From the NCBI GenBank assembly GCA_038502055.1, contig JAXRKN010000042.1, positions 4,030,001-4,094,000 on the forward strand: 64,000 nt of DNA, in the 5' to 3' direction. Position numbers and translations under genes: made by a program. Below the pieces are notes generated by a model. The model was not told the origin of the DNA and made no database searches. It saw only the letters and a program-made list of their open reading frames with translations. Shown piece after piece: positions 44,301 to 54,274 of this stretch. This stretch comes from Tanytarsus gracilentus (taxonomy: Eukaryota > Arthropoda > Insecta > Diptera > Chironomidae). Each line of letters begins with the position of its first letter. Position 1 is the first letter of the stretch.

Positions 44301-47300
44301 CGCCATCGTTATTGCCTTTACAACCACATCTTCAATTAAAGGCCGATGTTACATTTTGCTACTTTATTGAATAAATTTTTATGAAAAAGAAGAAAAGAGG
44401 GAAAATACTAATTGATCTCCTCCTTCGATACTAGGCAACATTCAATGCAATGCTCAAGATCTCTCCGATGGAATTAGACCGAAAGTCCAATTTTTATGCA
44501 TCGCCCAGTTTATTCTATCAATTTTCTTTTTACGACTTTTCCCGTTAATGAAAATGCGGAGCAAGGACTTGTACACCAGTCATGTAAATATTTTTTAGCA
44601 AAAAACTTAAGTAATGCGTATAAAAGTTTATGTTACTTACGAAGAGGAAAAAACAATATATGATTTTATGGAAGGCTCTCCCCCTAACCACTGTTCACGT
44701 ATCAGGAAAGTATTTTAGGATGTGAAAGGAAGAAAATTCGAAACAATTAGACACACAATATCGTCATGTTTTACAGATTGCGAATCTTTTTGTAGAACAT
44801 CGCAAAACTATCAAGCAAGACAATCATCATCAAATAAACATGAAATTTAGTGAGGGATATGAAACATCTGTACACGTACACGTAAACTTTTATTATCATT
44901 GACCATGAAATCGATTCTCAATGAACTTGAATACATTTTTCATCCAAAACCAAATGTGCATTTAAATAATTGGAAAAATGAACAATAAATGAAAAACATT
45001 TAAATGTATGTATTATGCATATTAGCTTTTTTGTGATACAAATCTTTGGAGACAGCAAGAAAAATTATCGTTTAGAGTTTTCATTGAATCAGAAAATTAA
45101 ATTATTTCTCAATAAGCCACAGAAGAGAGAGGTAAAATCATTTTTCATCTTTCAAAATCATTCCTTGCACACAAAAAGAACGAAATTATTTTCATTCTTT
45201 TGTAAGCACAAATGTATATATATATATATATAACAACGGCATTTTTCCATCATCTCTTTTTTTTCTGAATCATTACTCTCGTCTTCGTTTGTACATAATC
45301 TGATTAATATTACATCTTTTGACTGTTGTTGCTTTACTGCTGTTATTAAATAAAGGCAATTTTTATGATAAAATTTCAATGAATAGCATATTGTTCGCAT
45401 ATACATGAAGAACGCTAATGTTATGTATGAATATGATAACAGTCTCTACAATCCTTGTCAGTAGTTTCAAGTGTTTTGATAATGTATTTGAGAAATGTCA
45501 CACATCAATGAAAAGCAAACCTCACCACAAAGTATAACAAATTGTAATTCATTGCATAGAATTTCAATCCTTAAGATCCCTGTGGGGATAAGAAAGAGAG
45601 TAAAGGAAGCATATTGTTACTGTATTGTTAAAAAACCATCAGGCATCTCCCTCATACATGGCATTTTCCCTTTTTATAACTTTATTGTGGGCTGATGATT
45701 GTTGAGGTTGAATGGGCAATTGAACATTTATATCCATGGATATTGGAAACTGCCGTTGTTGTATTTTTTATTTATGACTTCTCCACCTCGCTTTTCTTTT
45801 TTCCATCCTCTTTTTTCTTTTCACTCTATTCAGCATGCACAACAACAAGTGTAGTTGAATGGAAACAAAAAAAAACTTTTCCTTTCGACCACCCTTGAAA
45901 AATGCAGCTAACCCTTATATTATATATTGAAAAATCTATTTTTGATTAGAAAATAAATGCTTTGTGAATTTCGCATATTTTTTCTCGAAAAAAAATTCAT
46001 ACAATTTCAATTCAATTACTTCCGAGATGGGAATACTGTCACAAGTCACTGTTGCGGGGGTCCTTTACTTACAGAGCAGAAAAAAGGGTTATTACGATAA
46101 AAAAAGAAAGAAAAAAAGATAGGGTATGGGTGTAATTAATTTGTTTGATTTTTAATTTTTCTTTTGTTTGTCTTGTATTCAACTCTTTTCTTTATTTTTT
46201 TCTCTCTTTTGCTCTAACCCTTTTTTTTCGGGGCCAATTTTTTCTCCTTTTCCATGTACAGAAATCTTTTTTATTTTTTTGATTTATTTTCATTTCACAA
46301 CGATTTCATGGGTTTGATTAAAATCAACTGAAAAAATACTGCTGGATGGATAAAGCATGGATCTTTGTGCTCATTCCCCGGTTACGACATGGCAAAAAGA
46401 GGAATGAGAGGTGATGGCGGTCTAAAGAGAAAAAGAAAAATTAATTAAAACAAAATTTATTTCATTCAGATTCGTTGTCGTGGAAGAATTTCTGATAAAA
46501 AATCCGCTGTTGGAGTTTCTGATAAAAAAGTTTGCTGTTTCTGCTGCTTTCGCTTGTTCCTCAAATCTGCTCATCTCTTTTGCTTTTGGTGTGTGTTTTA
46601 TTTCTCACTGCACTCGCATTTTGGTTTTAACCTTTTACCTCAGCTTTTAATTCAGATATCTTTTCATTTAAGGTCTTGAATACTATAAAATGAAAAGATC
46701 TGAAAAAATCTTCATAACATTGTTTTCAACCGATTCTCGAGTGTACTCGAAATATACATTAAACATCAATAAGCCGTACAAAATTCTTTATAAATTTGAT
46801 TATGCGTTATTGTAAATTTTTCCGCTTTTTTCTCCGAGACGAATTTTAACCTAATTGATGAAAAATCGACATTTCATATTTTTCAACCCCATTGATGAAA
46901 ACAACGAAAGTACAACAAAAAAATATCCAATTATGTTATACTACTTCGAGGCAAGAACCGCAGGGATTTTTAAATGAAAGTATCTCCCTCTCATGTACAC
47001 GCAAAGGTATAAAGTATAGAGATCCTGGAGAAAAATCATCTTAATTTAATGTTGGGGAATGAAGAAAAGTTTTAATTTAATGAAATTTTTGGAAAATAAT
47101 CAAGTAGTAAGTTTATAATCCTCTTTTTCAAGAAATTTTCACACATATTTTCATTCAATAAATCTCTCATGAAATATATGATTTATATTCTTAGCCCTAA
47201 AGTTATTTTAAGATAGTTTTCTATATATTCAAGTTTACATTTAATCGTTTCAACTTTCTCAGGAGGAAGAGAGCGCATAATAAAATAATATAACTTTAAT

Positions 47301-49455
47301 CGGATCACAAAATTAGCACCTCATTGTTCGTGACTTTGAAACTCGATGTCAGTTTAAAAAAGAAAACCGAAATTAACGAAAGAATTTTCCCAAAATGCCG
47401 TTTGATTTATGAAATTATCAGCATTAGCTCAAACATATATTAGGAACTGCACTTAAAATGAATTTTTGTATATTAGAAAATACATTAATAAGTGAGCTCG
47501 TAATGTGATGATAAAAAGAAAATTGCGTGTAGGGTGAGTAATCAAGTTCATATAAAATTATACGGAAATAATGATAAAAGCATCAAAACATCATTTTCTA
47601 TTTGAACTGTCCATTTATTAAATCCACAAAGCAGTCTCATAAACTCATAAAAATAATGGCACTAAAAGTCTCTTTCTGCCATAAGTATTGATTTGTCCTT
47701 TGATGACCAAGGCGAAAATTTTATGCTCTTTGTAGAGGGAAACGAGTGTGAGAATCTAAATGGCACAAACATATACGAAGTGGAAAAAAAACTATTTTTT
47801 TCATGATGATGGCTTGTGATGTGGTATTATGATGATATGATGGTGTAACTTCCTTTTAATATTGGTCAATTTTTCCACTATAATAAATATCAATGGTATA
47901 AATAGAAGTTATTATGATTGCACTCGTATTTTTCTCTGCCGAATTTATTTATCTCTTCCTCAATGGTTCATCGTGGTATGGGTAACTTACATTAAAGGAA
48001 AGCATTTCTTCATAAATTCATATTTGTCCATCATTAAAAGAATGAAATTTTATTGGCACAATTATTAAATTGCGCAAAAATCTTAATTTCTCACATTCGA
48101 TAAAAATTATGATACTTATTATTGCTCTTGTTTGCACAAAATTCATCTAATGAACGTAAATAAGGTTCGATGAAAATTCTTTTATTAAAAGCCCTGTGTC
48201 ATGCAAAGAAGGGATTATTGAAATATTTCAACAGGTCTCATCTCAACGATTTTCCATTTAATGATTTTCTCTCGTCCTCAATTGACCAAAAATTCCGCTC
48301 GGTCGACAGTGTAATAAAACCCTTTTTGAGGGCTCAATGCGCAGCAATAATTAAATCATTTACCAGTCAATCAGAGGAGTATCATTAATTTAAAAAAAGA
48401 ATATCACGTTAAAAAATGTATTGAATATCCATGGGAGAGGAAAATCATTGCTTGTGCCTGTCAGCATGACTAAACTGGAAAAACACTTCCGATTTTCATT
48501 TCATCCCTAACCTGTTGCAGTGTTCGAAAAGTGAGAAGTGGTTCGTCTAGATTTTTCAGGTTATTGCGAGGGTAAATAATTTTCACCCTCGACCTGATTT
48601 TTAACACCGAAAGTATTTACAAACAAATTCTTTAAAAGGTACGTGATAGCCTTAAATCAAAGGTTATATCGGTCAATCGACAGTAAAAGACTAAAATTTT
48701 CTTGATGAATCGAATTTTTATATACATTCTAGAAATGCGTAGGAAAACCAGATTGACAAGGAAGCTGTAGAAATTCAAATGGCCATGAAGCGGCTGTAAT
48801 TTATTGCTCAGGGTTAAATTAAAAGAAATGCCAGTGAATGGCTGCATTTAGAAAACTTGGGTGTTCTGAGTTCTCTTGATGCTATTTAAGGCTTCGGGCT
48901 ATTGTGCTCGACATGGAAAATGAATTAAAATGCTATTATGGACATTATAAATCCAAGAAAATGAAAGAAAAACAAAAAGAAAATTTCTTTCAGTGACCAC
49001 ACTGGTCTACGGAGATGCGATGCTTTGCTCGATATTCAATGCTGTGTCACATAATAATTTTTCCTCTTTACATAATTTTACTTTTAAAGTTTCTGCATGA
49101 AAAAATCTCAAATTGATTAATGGCGAAAATTTAATTAATTTTTTCCTTCTAACCCTTTTTGCTCCCCTTCATTTTAATGGCTATTTGAAATCAAGATATT
49201 TTTTCTTCTCTTTTATACAAAAAAAATAAAAACTTTTAGCAGAGACTTAATAATTTTTTAAACATATTGAGCACAGATGTTGTTTAAATTTCTTTCGCAA
49301 TTCACATAATTTAAAATTGATTAAAATTGAATAATTTATTATTTTTTGTTGCCTCCACATTAAAAGCGATAAGAAACTTATGCATAAAAAATCAAAACCA
49401 AAACTACGTTTATTGGTTTTAAATTTGATAAAACTTGCGGTAATAATAAATTCTT
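41396..49455. other. Gene-poor AT-rich region
   Basis: Beyond the decayed coding fragments at 41.8-42.2 kb I found no supportable gene in this 8 kb. A TA run lies at 45215-45232. Frames in the range of 60-80 codons are AT-rich and without motifs. Confidence 0.5.
41802..42039 (+). pseudogene. Possible decayed coding sequence
   Basis: Two short frames in different phases read like protein: DDIIEQIFQGQYTFDVQQLK, then, after a frame change, ISIVDSNVNFKNVLNVMEKT followed by FNIKEIKIVKLYAS. The leucine/isoleucine spacing is vaguely like F-box/LRR proteins. Further on, near 42095-42155, a third fragment reads YGAFSVFVEDDKKGISGYS. No start, splice sites or intact frame connect them. They may be remains of one gene. 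Confidence 0.25.
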
Positions 49456-49489
49456 TATAAAATGCATTCAGACTATTTTCTTCTCATTC
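49456..49489 (+). promoter_or_regulatory. TATA + Inr core promoter
   Basis: TATAAAAT at 49456-49463 is 30 nt upstream of the A of a perfect initiator TCATTC (49484-49489). It predicts transcription from 49486, 43 nt before the ATG of the following small gene. Confidence 0.65.
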
Positions 49490-49528
49490 ACATTATTATC
49501 GTTATTGAAGGAGGTGGTTTTTTAAAAA

Positions 49529-49819
49529 ATGTCATCTAGCGATACGAATATTGAGCCAGCTTTTTTAAAAACGGCTGATAAGAAAAAAGATGGGCATGAC
49601 AAGAAGAAGCGTGAAGCAATTGAAGTCCACACTGTAAACTCGTCGATTGATCAATCAACCAGCCTTGCAAATAGTTCTTCAAAAAATGAAAATGAGATAA
49701 ACACATGCTCTGGAGGCTTAGATGAAGACGAAACCAAAAAATTGCAAGATGAATTAGAAATAGCAAAAAAAGAAAGTGAAAATAGCTTTAGCACAAAATC
49801 GAGATGTGAAATTCAATAA
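49529..49819 (+). CDS. Small charged protein, unknown function
   Basis: A single-exon frame of 96 aa from ATG in an A-rich context. A TATA box and initiator sit at the right spacing upstream. The stop codon is embedded in an AATAAA (49815-49820) and a second AATAAA follows at 49827-49832. The protein is hydrophilic: a Lys-rich patch near residues 17-30 (ADKKKDGHDKKKREA), a Ser/Asn-rich middle, and an acidic, helix-prone part (GLDEDETKKLQDELEIAKKE). It has no signal peptide, membrane segment or recognised domain. It converges on the Ser/Thr-rich secreted protein gene, 160 bp stop to stop. Promoter plus poly(A) signals argue for a real compact gene; a fragment of a larger gene remains possible. 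Confidence 0.5.
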   Translation: MSSSDTNIEPAFLKTADKKKDGHDKKKREAIEVHTVNSSIDQSTSLANSSSKNENEINTCSGGLDEDETKKLQDELEIAKKESENSFSTKSRCEIQ

Positions 49820-49981
49820 ATGCAAGAATAAATTATAATTGAAAATTTAGTTGTGCTCAAATTTCTAGAGTGCACTAAGTACAACATAAAAACCTTTTAC
49901 TTTTTGAGAAAAGTTGGAATCAAAGCTGTATTTGAATTTTTTGTGATTATAATGGTAAAATAAAAATTATAAGATAGTTGC

Positions 49982-51428
49982 TCACAAAATCTTGCTCATG
50001 GAAGGAGATGGACGAATAGTTGAAGTGGTAAGATTAATTAAAGTGGATATTGGAGCTAATCTAACCATAGGACCTAACACAGATAAAGAATTGTTAGAGG
50101 TTAAAGTTGAATTATTTGGTGAAGTCAAAGGACTAATTCTAGCGAGAGGAGATAATATAGTTGAAATTGAAGAATTTGGTGCTATTGACGAAGGTTTTAA
50201 AGTTTTGGTAGAAATGGAAATTTCAGATAATAATTGTTTGGTCGTAGTTGATGAAACAGTTGTTGTTTGAAGTATTTCTTTAATGGGTCTGATTTGAAAA
50301 TCCCTTAACCAATGTGCAGGAATTAAAGGTTCCATAGTTGTTGTTGTTGTTGTCGTAGATTTTCTCTTTCTCCTACATCTTATTCTTTTACCGGCAGCGT
50401 TTGTTGGGCACCGTCCTATAATTTTATTATAGCTCCGCTATATATTAATTTTGGATTTTTCCAAAACCTGTTTTCGGCCCCTAGTGCCAAGACATTACAT
50501 TGTTCAATTCCAAAACATATGCTCAAATGATAGGCCTAGCCAAACCCTACAAACTGGCGAAAACAGATTTGAAATCGGTTGCTCCTACGAGGAGTTAGAG
50601 CCATTTAAGTCATCTTACTTTCTCACTTTCTCACTTTCTCACTTTCTCACTTTCTTACGATCTTAGTGAACGCCATATCTCAAGAACGGCTGGTCGGATT
50701 TGACTCGGGTTTGTGGCTAAAGATCGGATTTTGGTTCTAGTTGTGCAAGAAGTATTTAGTTTTGAGGTACGACCCTCCAAGGACCGTCCCTGAGTGCAAA
50801 AATGTCCTTTTTCATACAAATTTTCTCTTATATGGTTTCATGGGTATCGTTGAACTCGTAATTGCATCAGGAATCGATTGACATTGACGATTTTAGAGGA
50901 ATGTCCATCATGGATGGCCAGGAGTGCCACTAATGTCCATTTTTCAGAACTATGGCTTCATGTATGTCGTTGAACTCGTCATTGCATCAGGAATCGATTG
51001 ACACTGACGATTTTTGAGGAATGTCCATCATGGCCGGCCAGGAGTGCCACTAATGTCCATTTTTCAGAACTATGGCTTCATGTATGTCGTTGAACTCGTC
51101 ATTGCATCAGGAATCGATTGACACTGACGATTTTTGAGGAATGTCCATCATGGTCGGTCAGGAGTGCCACTAATGCCCATTGCAACGGAGTAGGGTACTA
51201 ATCTATGCGGAGCTATTGGAAATGGCAACGCCGTTTGCAGACCCATCTTGTTATTATTACATATATAGCACACACTGTATACAACTTACTTATTAATATT
51301 GGTTTAATTGTGACGTCGATTTGCCTCTTGATAAGAGATTTCTCCGTATTAAACTCATTTAAGTTTTCACAAAAAACATTAATCCTGCACAAAATATTAA
51401 AAAGCAAAAATATTTTTAAAAAAATCAT
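49982..51428 (-). CDS. Secreted Ser/Thr-rich protein, unknown family
   Basis: Two exons on the minus strand, 51428-51290 and 50415-49982, join in phase 1 to 190 aa. Exon 1 starts with a classical signal peptide (MIFLKIFLLFNILCRINVFC) and ends at a consensus donor, ATAA|GTAAGT. Exon 2 follows AATTATAG and reads RRCPTNAAGKRIRCRRKRKS, with dibasic or furin-like sites. A Thr run and a long Ser/Thr/Pro-rich part (ISTILSPLARISPLTSPNNS) come next, likely O-glycosylated, ending SMSKIL. A TATA box lies about 55 nt before the ATG. The 874-bp intron is unusually long for this window because a repeat element fills it; the acceptor lies 13 bp from the element end and lacks a pyrimidine tract. The opposite strand of exon 2 is also open (50270) but lacks promoter support. 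A mucin-like or extracellular role is a guess from composition. Confidence 0.5.
50429..51217. mobile_element. Intronic repeat element with 120-bp tandem units
   Basis: The inverted pair ATAGCTCCGC (50429-50438) and GCGGAGCTAT (51207-51217 region) brackets about 790 bp of different composition, all inside the intron of the Ser/Thr-rich protein gene. It holds an 8-bp tandem repeat (CTCACTTT, about 50616-50656) and three 120-bp units at 50821-50940, 50941-51060 and 51061-51180. Units 2 and 3 are nearly identical, unit 1 diverged in its first 20 bases. No coding frame is evident, so a non-autonomous DNA element is likely. A clean target duplication was not found, so the exact ends and superfamily are open. 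Confidence 0.55.
50821..51180. repeat. Three tandem 120-bp repeats
   Basis: Each unit ends with AGGAGTGCCACTAATG-x-CCAT and contains CGTTGAACTCGT...ATTGCATCAGGAATCGATTG and ATGTCCATCATGG. The period is exactly 120 bp. It lies inside the intronic element described above. Confidence 0.92.
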
Positions 51429-51477
51429 TTTATTGCCGCTTGTAACAACAATGGTACTCAATGAATTATATTTTTGT

Positions 51478-51485
51478 CTTTTATA
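51478..51485 (-). promoter_or_regulatory. TATA box of the Ser/Thr-rich protein gene
   Basis: TATAAAAG on the minus strand, about 50-57 nt before the signal-peptide ATG. A near-initiator TCATTG follows 23 nt downstream, a little closer than ideal. It supports exon 1 as a true first exon. Confidence 0.5.
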
Positions 51486-51958
51486 CTCGTAATTTACAAC
51501 TAAATGCAAAACAGGAAGTTAAATTAAAATCAAATTTATTTAATGACCTCACAGAATATGAGAATTGAAAATTTATTATCACTGCTCTTCTATCTGAAAT
51601 AAAAGTAAAAGGTACAAAACTTGATTCTCTCTCTACGATTTAATTTTTTGATAATTCAAAATGCAAAATTGAAAACGTTCATCATCTGTGATGCATTGCG
51701 AGCACAGTACATATGCCCCTTGGTAACAAGAACATGTTGCTACATAATAGGGCGCACAGGACGAACGTGTCGTACGCAGTTCCGACCACCGACTTTAAAC
51801 TGTTTCGGACAGATAAACCTTGATCCCTCGCTCGCATAACTGGGAGGTTTATCCACACCACAACTAATCGTCATGATGCCCCAAGTCCTGCAGTTGTTTT
51901 ATCATACATTTCACTTAAGCCTAATTTTTAAGATACATTTACAGAAGGCCCTATTTGG

Positions 51959-52254
51959 CAAGGGCTGAGAACATAGAGGTAGCTGGGCCCGCAAAGGCCC
52001 GTGAAGGCCCGCCAAGGCTCTTGATGGCCCGTAATGGCCCGTCAAGGCCCGTCAAAACTCTAAGAAAATTAAAGTTTAGAGGATGAAAGGCACATCAAAA
52101 AAAATTTATTAGTATATTTTTTGTAAAAAACAAATATTTTTTCTGTTTTTAAGGCCCGTGAGGGCCCGCCAAGGCCCGTGAAGGCCCCTGAAGGCCCGCT
52201 AAGGCCCCTGAAGGCCCGCCAAGGCCCGCAATATATTGATGTTCTCAGCCCTGG
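51959..52254. mobile_element. hAT-type MITE with AAGGCCCG arrays
   Basis: A 296-bp insert is flanked by the 8-bp target duplication CTATTTGG (51951-51958 and 52255-52262). Its termini are inverted (CAAGGGCTGAGAACAT at the left, the complement of CCAGGGCTGAGAACAT at the right). An 8-bp duplication and CARRG-like ends fit the hAT superfamily. Both arms carry GC-rich, roughly 10-bp repeats AAGGCCCGtn or AAGGCCCgcc in the same orientation around a short AT-rich centre. There is no coding capacity. It sits just downstream of the Fanzor gene. Confidence 0.9.
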
Positions 52255-52262
52255 CTATTTGG

Positions 52263-52414
52263 AGGCTTTGATTATACCCTCAGAAAGCTAAATGGTCAAT
52301 CAAACTTGGATTGTAAAAAAATCATCAATGGGTAAACCTCCATTACAATTCATATTCATGTGTAATTAATATCCAATAAAATTTATATTTTAGTTCAAAT
52401 TCAATAATAACAAT
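52263..52414. other. Fanzor 3' flank, possible guide-RNA region
   Basis: This is the 150-bp stretch after the Fanzor stop. GGGTAAACCTCC (52330-52341) is complementary, with one mismatch, to GGAGGTTTATCC at 51843-51854 on the far side of the MITE. In TnpB/Fanzor elements the guide RNA is commonly encoded at the 3' flank of the nuclease ORF, so this is where one would look. I see no diagnostic sequence for it. Confidence 0.25.
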
Positions 52415-54252
52415 TTAACTCAATTCATGTAAATTTAAACAGCCGCCCAATAAAAGCTCCAACTCAATATCCTCGACTTCAATACCTTCTTCTTCACTAT
52501 CTTCTTCTGCATCACTGTCGCTATCTTCCTCGTCAAACATGGCTACGAGCTGAAGAAGATGCTCGTCAGCAGGCGGTTGTTGATGTTGTTGATGCTATGA
52601 GAAAAATAAAGTTTTAAAATCGACTTAATTAAATATATTTAAATTTCTTACACTACGCTGCAATCCAGCTGGCAATGTAAAGCCAAGGTGTGGATAATAT
52701 GCAGCCAAGCCTCGAATAGCGATATTTCGACCTCCGTTTATGTCTCGGTCCCAGGTGATGTCGCAATGCTGACAGTAGCGGAAGCGATGAGGACTTGGCG
52801 GTGCGATCATCACCTCAAAGCAATTACTGCAGCATTTTGTTGTTCGGAACTCATTCACAGGCAATATGTCACAATTTGGAAGAGCTTTGAAGGCATCAAC
52901 GAGAGCTTTTTGTGAAGTGAATATGTATCTTAATAAAGAAAAGTGGTTAATGAACAGTACACTTGAAAACTAACATTATTTCATACCCTTTAATGAACGA
53001 TGCAAATTTAACACCTCCATAGAAGATTAGATGAGACTTGTTGGAAGGACAGAGTTTTGCCACATAACTGCTGTAAAATTTCTTCTTTCGGCAATACGCA
53101 TTGAATCTCAGCTCACGAAACTTTGAGTCATGTTCCATCATCAAGCGACTTGTCATGTGTGTCAACGCGAATCGAGTGTAAGTAATAAAGTCAAGTGACT
53201 TTGGACCAATATTTCCTAATGCCTCTCGTTCGGTGTTAATGGGATTCATCACATCTTTTGACCAAGACTCGATTTTAGCTTTGCCAGAGTAGTATCCAAT
53301 GCAGTCATTCACGTACTTGGATGACAGCTTTATGTTTGTCTCTGTTCCTGTTCGAACGTCGATAACTACTCCTCCAATTGTCAGTTTCCTTCCAGGATCA
53401 GCGCCAATGACTCGATCGTACTCAGGAGTGTTTTTGTCGGCTGTTGAACAATGACACGCGATGTTGTACGGGAGGGATTTGACCACGTTCAATGCGATAT
53501 TGAACTGCTTTCTCTTCACAAATTGGAACTGGAGCAACGTCAAGATCAATTACTTTCACCCAAACTGTTCTTTTCATTAGTATGCATGCCTTTACGTTGT
53601 CAGTTAAGAGGCCTTGGAAATTCTCTTCAAAGCGATTGTCACACTCTTCACCGTCACGATTTCTATCTCTCTCAAATTGGTCGACATTAAAAAATTTCTC
53701 CCAGTACAATCGATAATTTAAACGAACTGCCTTCTCTGGCACTGCTTTTTGTCGAGTTCTATTGCAGTAGGCCAGGTACAACTGGGCAATGCCAGATGTA
53801 GTGATGTGTACATGGCGCATTTTATAACTCGGCTTAGAAACAACATGAAACGTCTTAATCTCCTCAATCGTGAATTGCTCGGATAACCAGAAAAGCAGAG
53901 GGATGTATTCGTAAGGATGAAACTTTAGTCTTTCGAATGACACGCCAAGCCGCGGGTCAACAAGGAATTGAGGATAGAAGACGGCTGCAACTTGCTGTTT
54001 AATTGCTTGACTTGAATACTGACGTCCTTCCTCATCCAAAAACATCCTGAAAAACTTTGCAATGCGTCGAGGCATGTTGATTACAATACTGTTTTTGAAA
54101 TTAACGACGAAATTGTCTACAGCTTGTTTGAAGATTGGTGACATATAATTACAATCATAATGATGAAGAAGAAAATTCACTGTATTTCTCAATAGTATAT
54201 AACGGACATCACGAGCAGGAATATTTCTGGTTCCTCCCTTTCCTTGAACCAT
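52415..54252 (-). CDS. Fanzor (eukaryotic TnpB-like RNA-guided nuclease), frameshifted
   Basis: Exons on the minus strand: 54252-52987, 52928-52652 and 52594-52415 (introns 58 and 57 bp), about 574 aa. The RuvC-like core is clear: VIGADPGRK near residue 285 (first catalytic Asp), IFYGGVKFAS near 410, and the C-terminal zinc ribbon. The ribbon is CCSNC then CQHC (about 455-477), running into WDRDINGGRNI, the D-R-D-x-N-x-x-R-N motif with the last catalytic Asp. Together these mark the Fanzor/TnpB family, nucleases guided by an element-encoded RNA. The last exon adds a Gln/His stretch and an acidic tail (DEEDSDSDAEEDSEEEG). The frame breaks once, at the T5/A5 run at 53431-53435: one missing base separates FNSRQK from NTPEYDRVIG. 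No intron can bridge it. The N-terminus may also be incomplete: a hAT element sits 83 bp upstream of the ATG. It is either a recent pseudogene or a sequencing error in a homopolymer. Confidence 0.88.
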
Positions 54253-54274
54253 GAACAGCAAAGTCAAAAATGGA

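Noticed and set aside
49992..50270. Plus-strand frame of 92 codons (MLMEGDGRIVEVV...)
   Set aside because: It is the complement of the Ser/Thr-rich exon. The minus strand has signal peptide, TATA box and phase-matched splice sites; the plus strand has none.
50429..50450. Acceptor ATATATAG at 50438 for the Ser/Thr-rich gene
   Set aside because: Phase does not match exon 1; the acceptor at 50416 does.
51621..51839. Cys-containing plus-strand frame (AQYICPLVTRTCCYIIGRTG...)
   Set aside because: No ATG, no signal peptide and no splice partner; the composition is suggestive but not enough.
53440..53460. GT...AG pair that could remove the Fanzor frameshift as a 17-nt intron
   Set aside because: Far below the minimum intron size seen here (52 bp).
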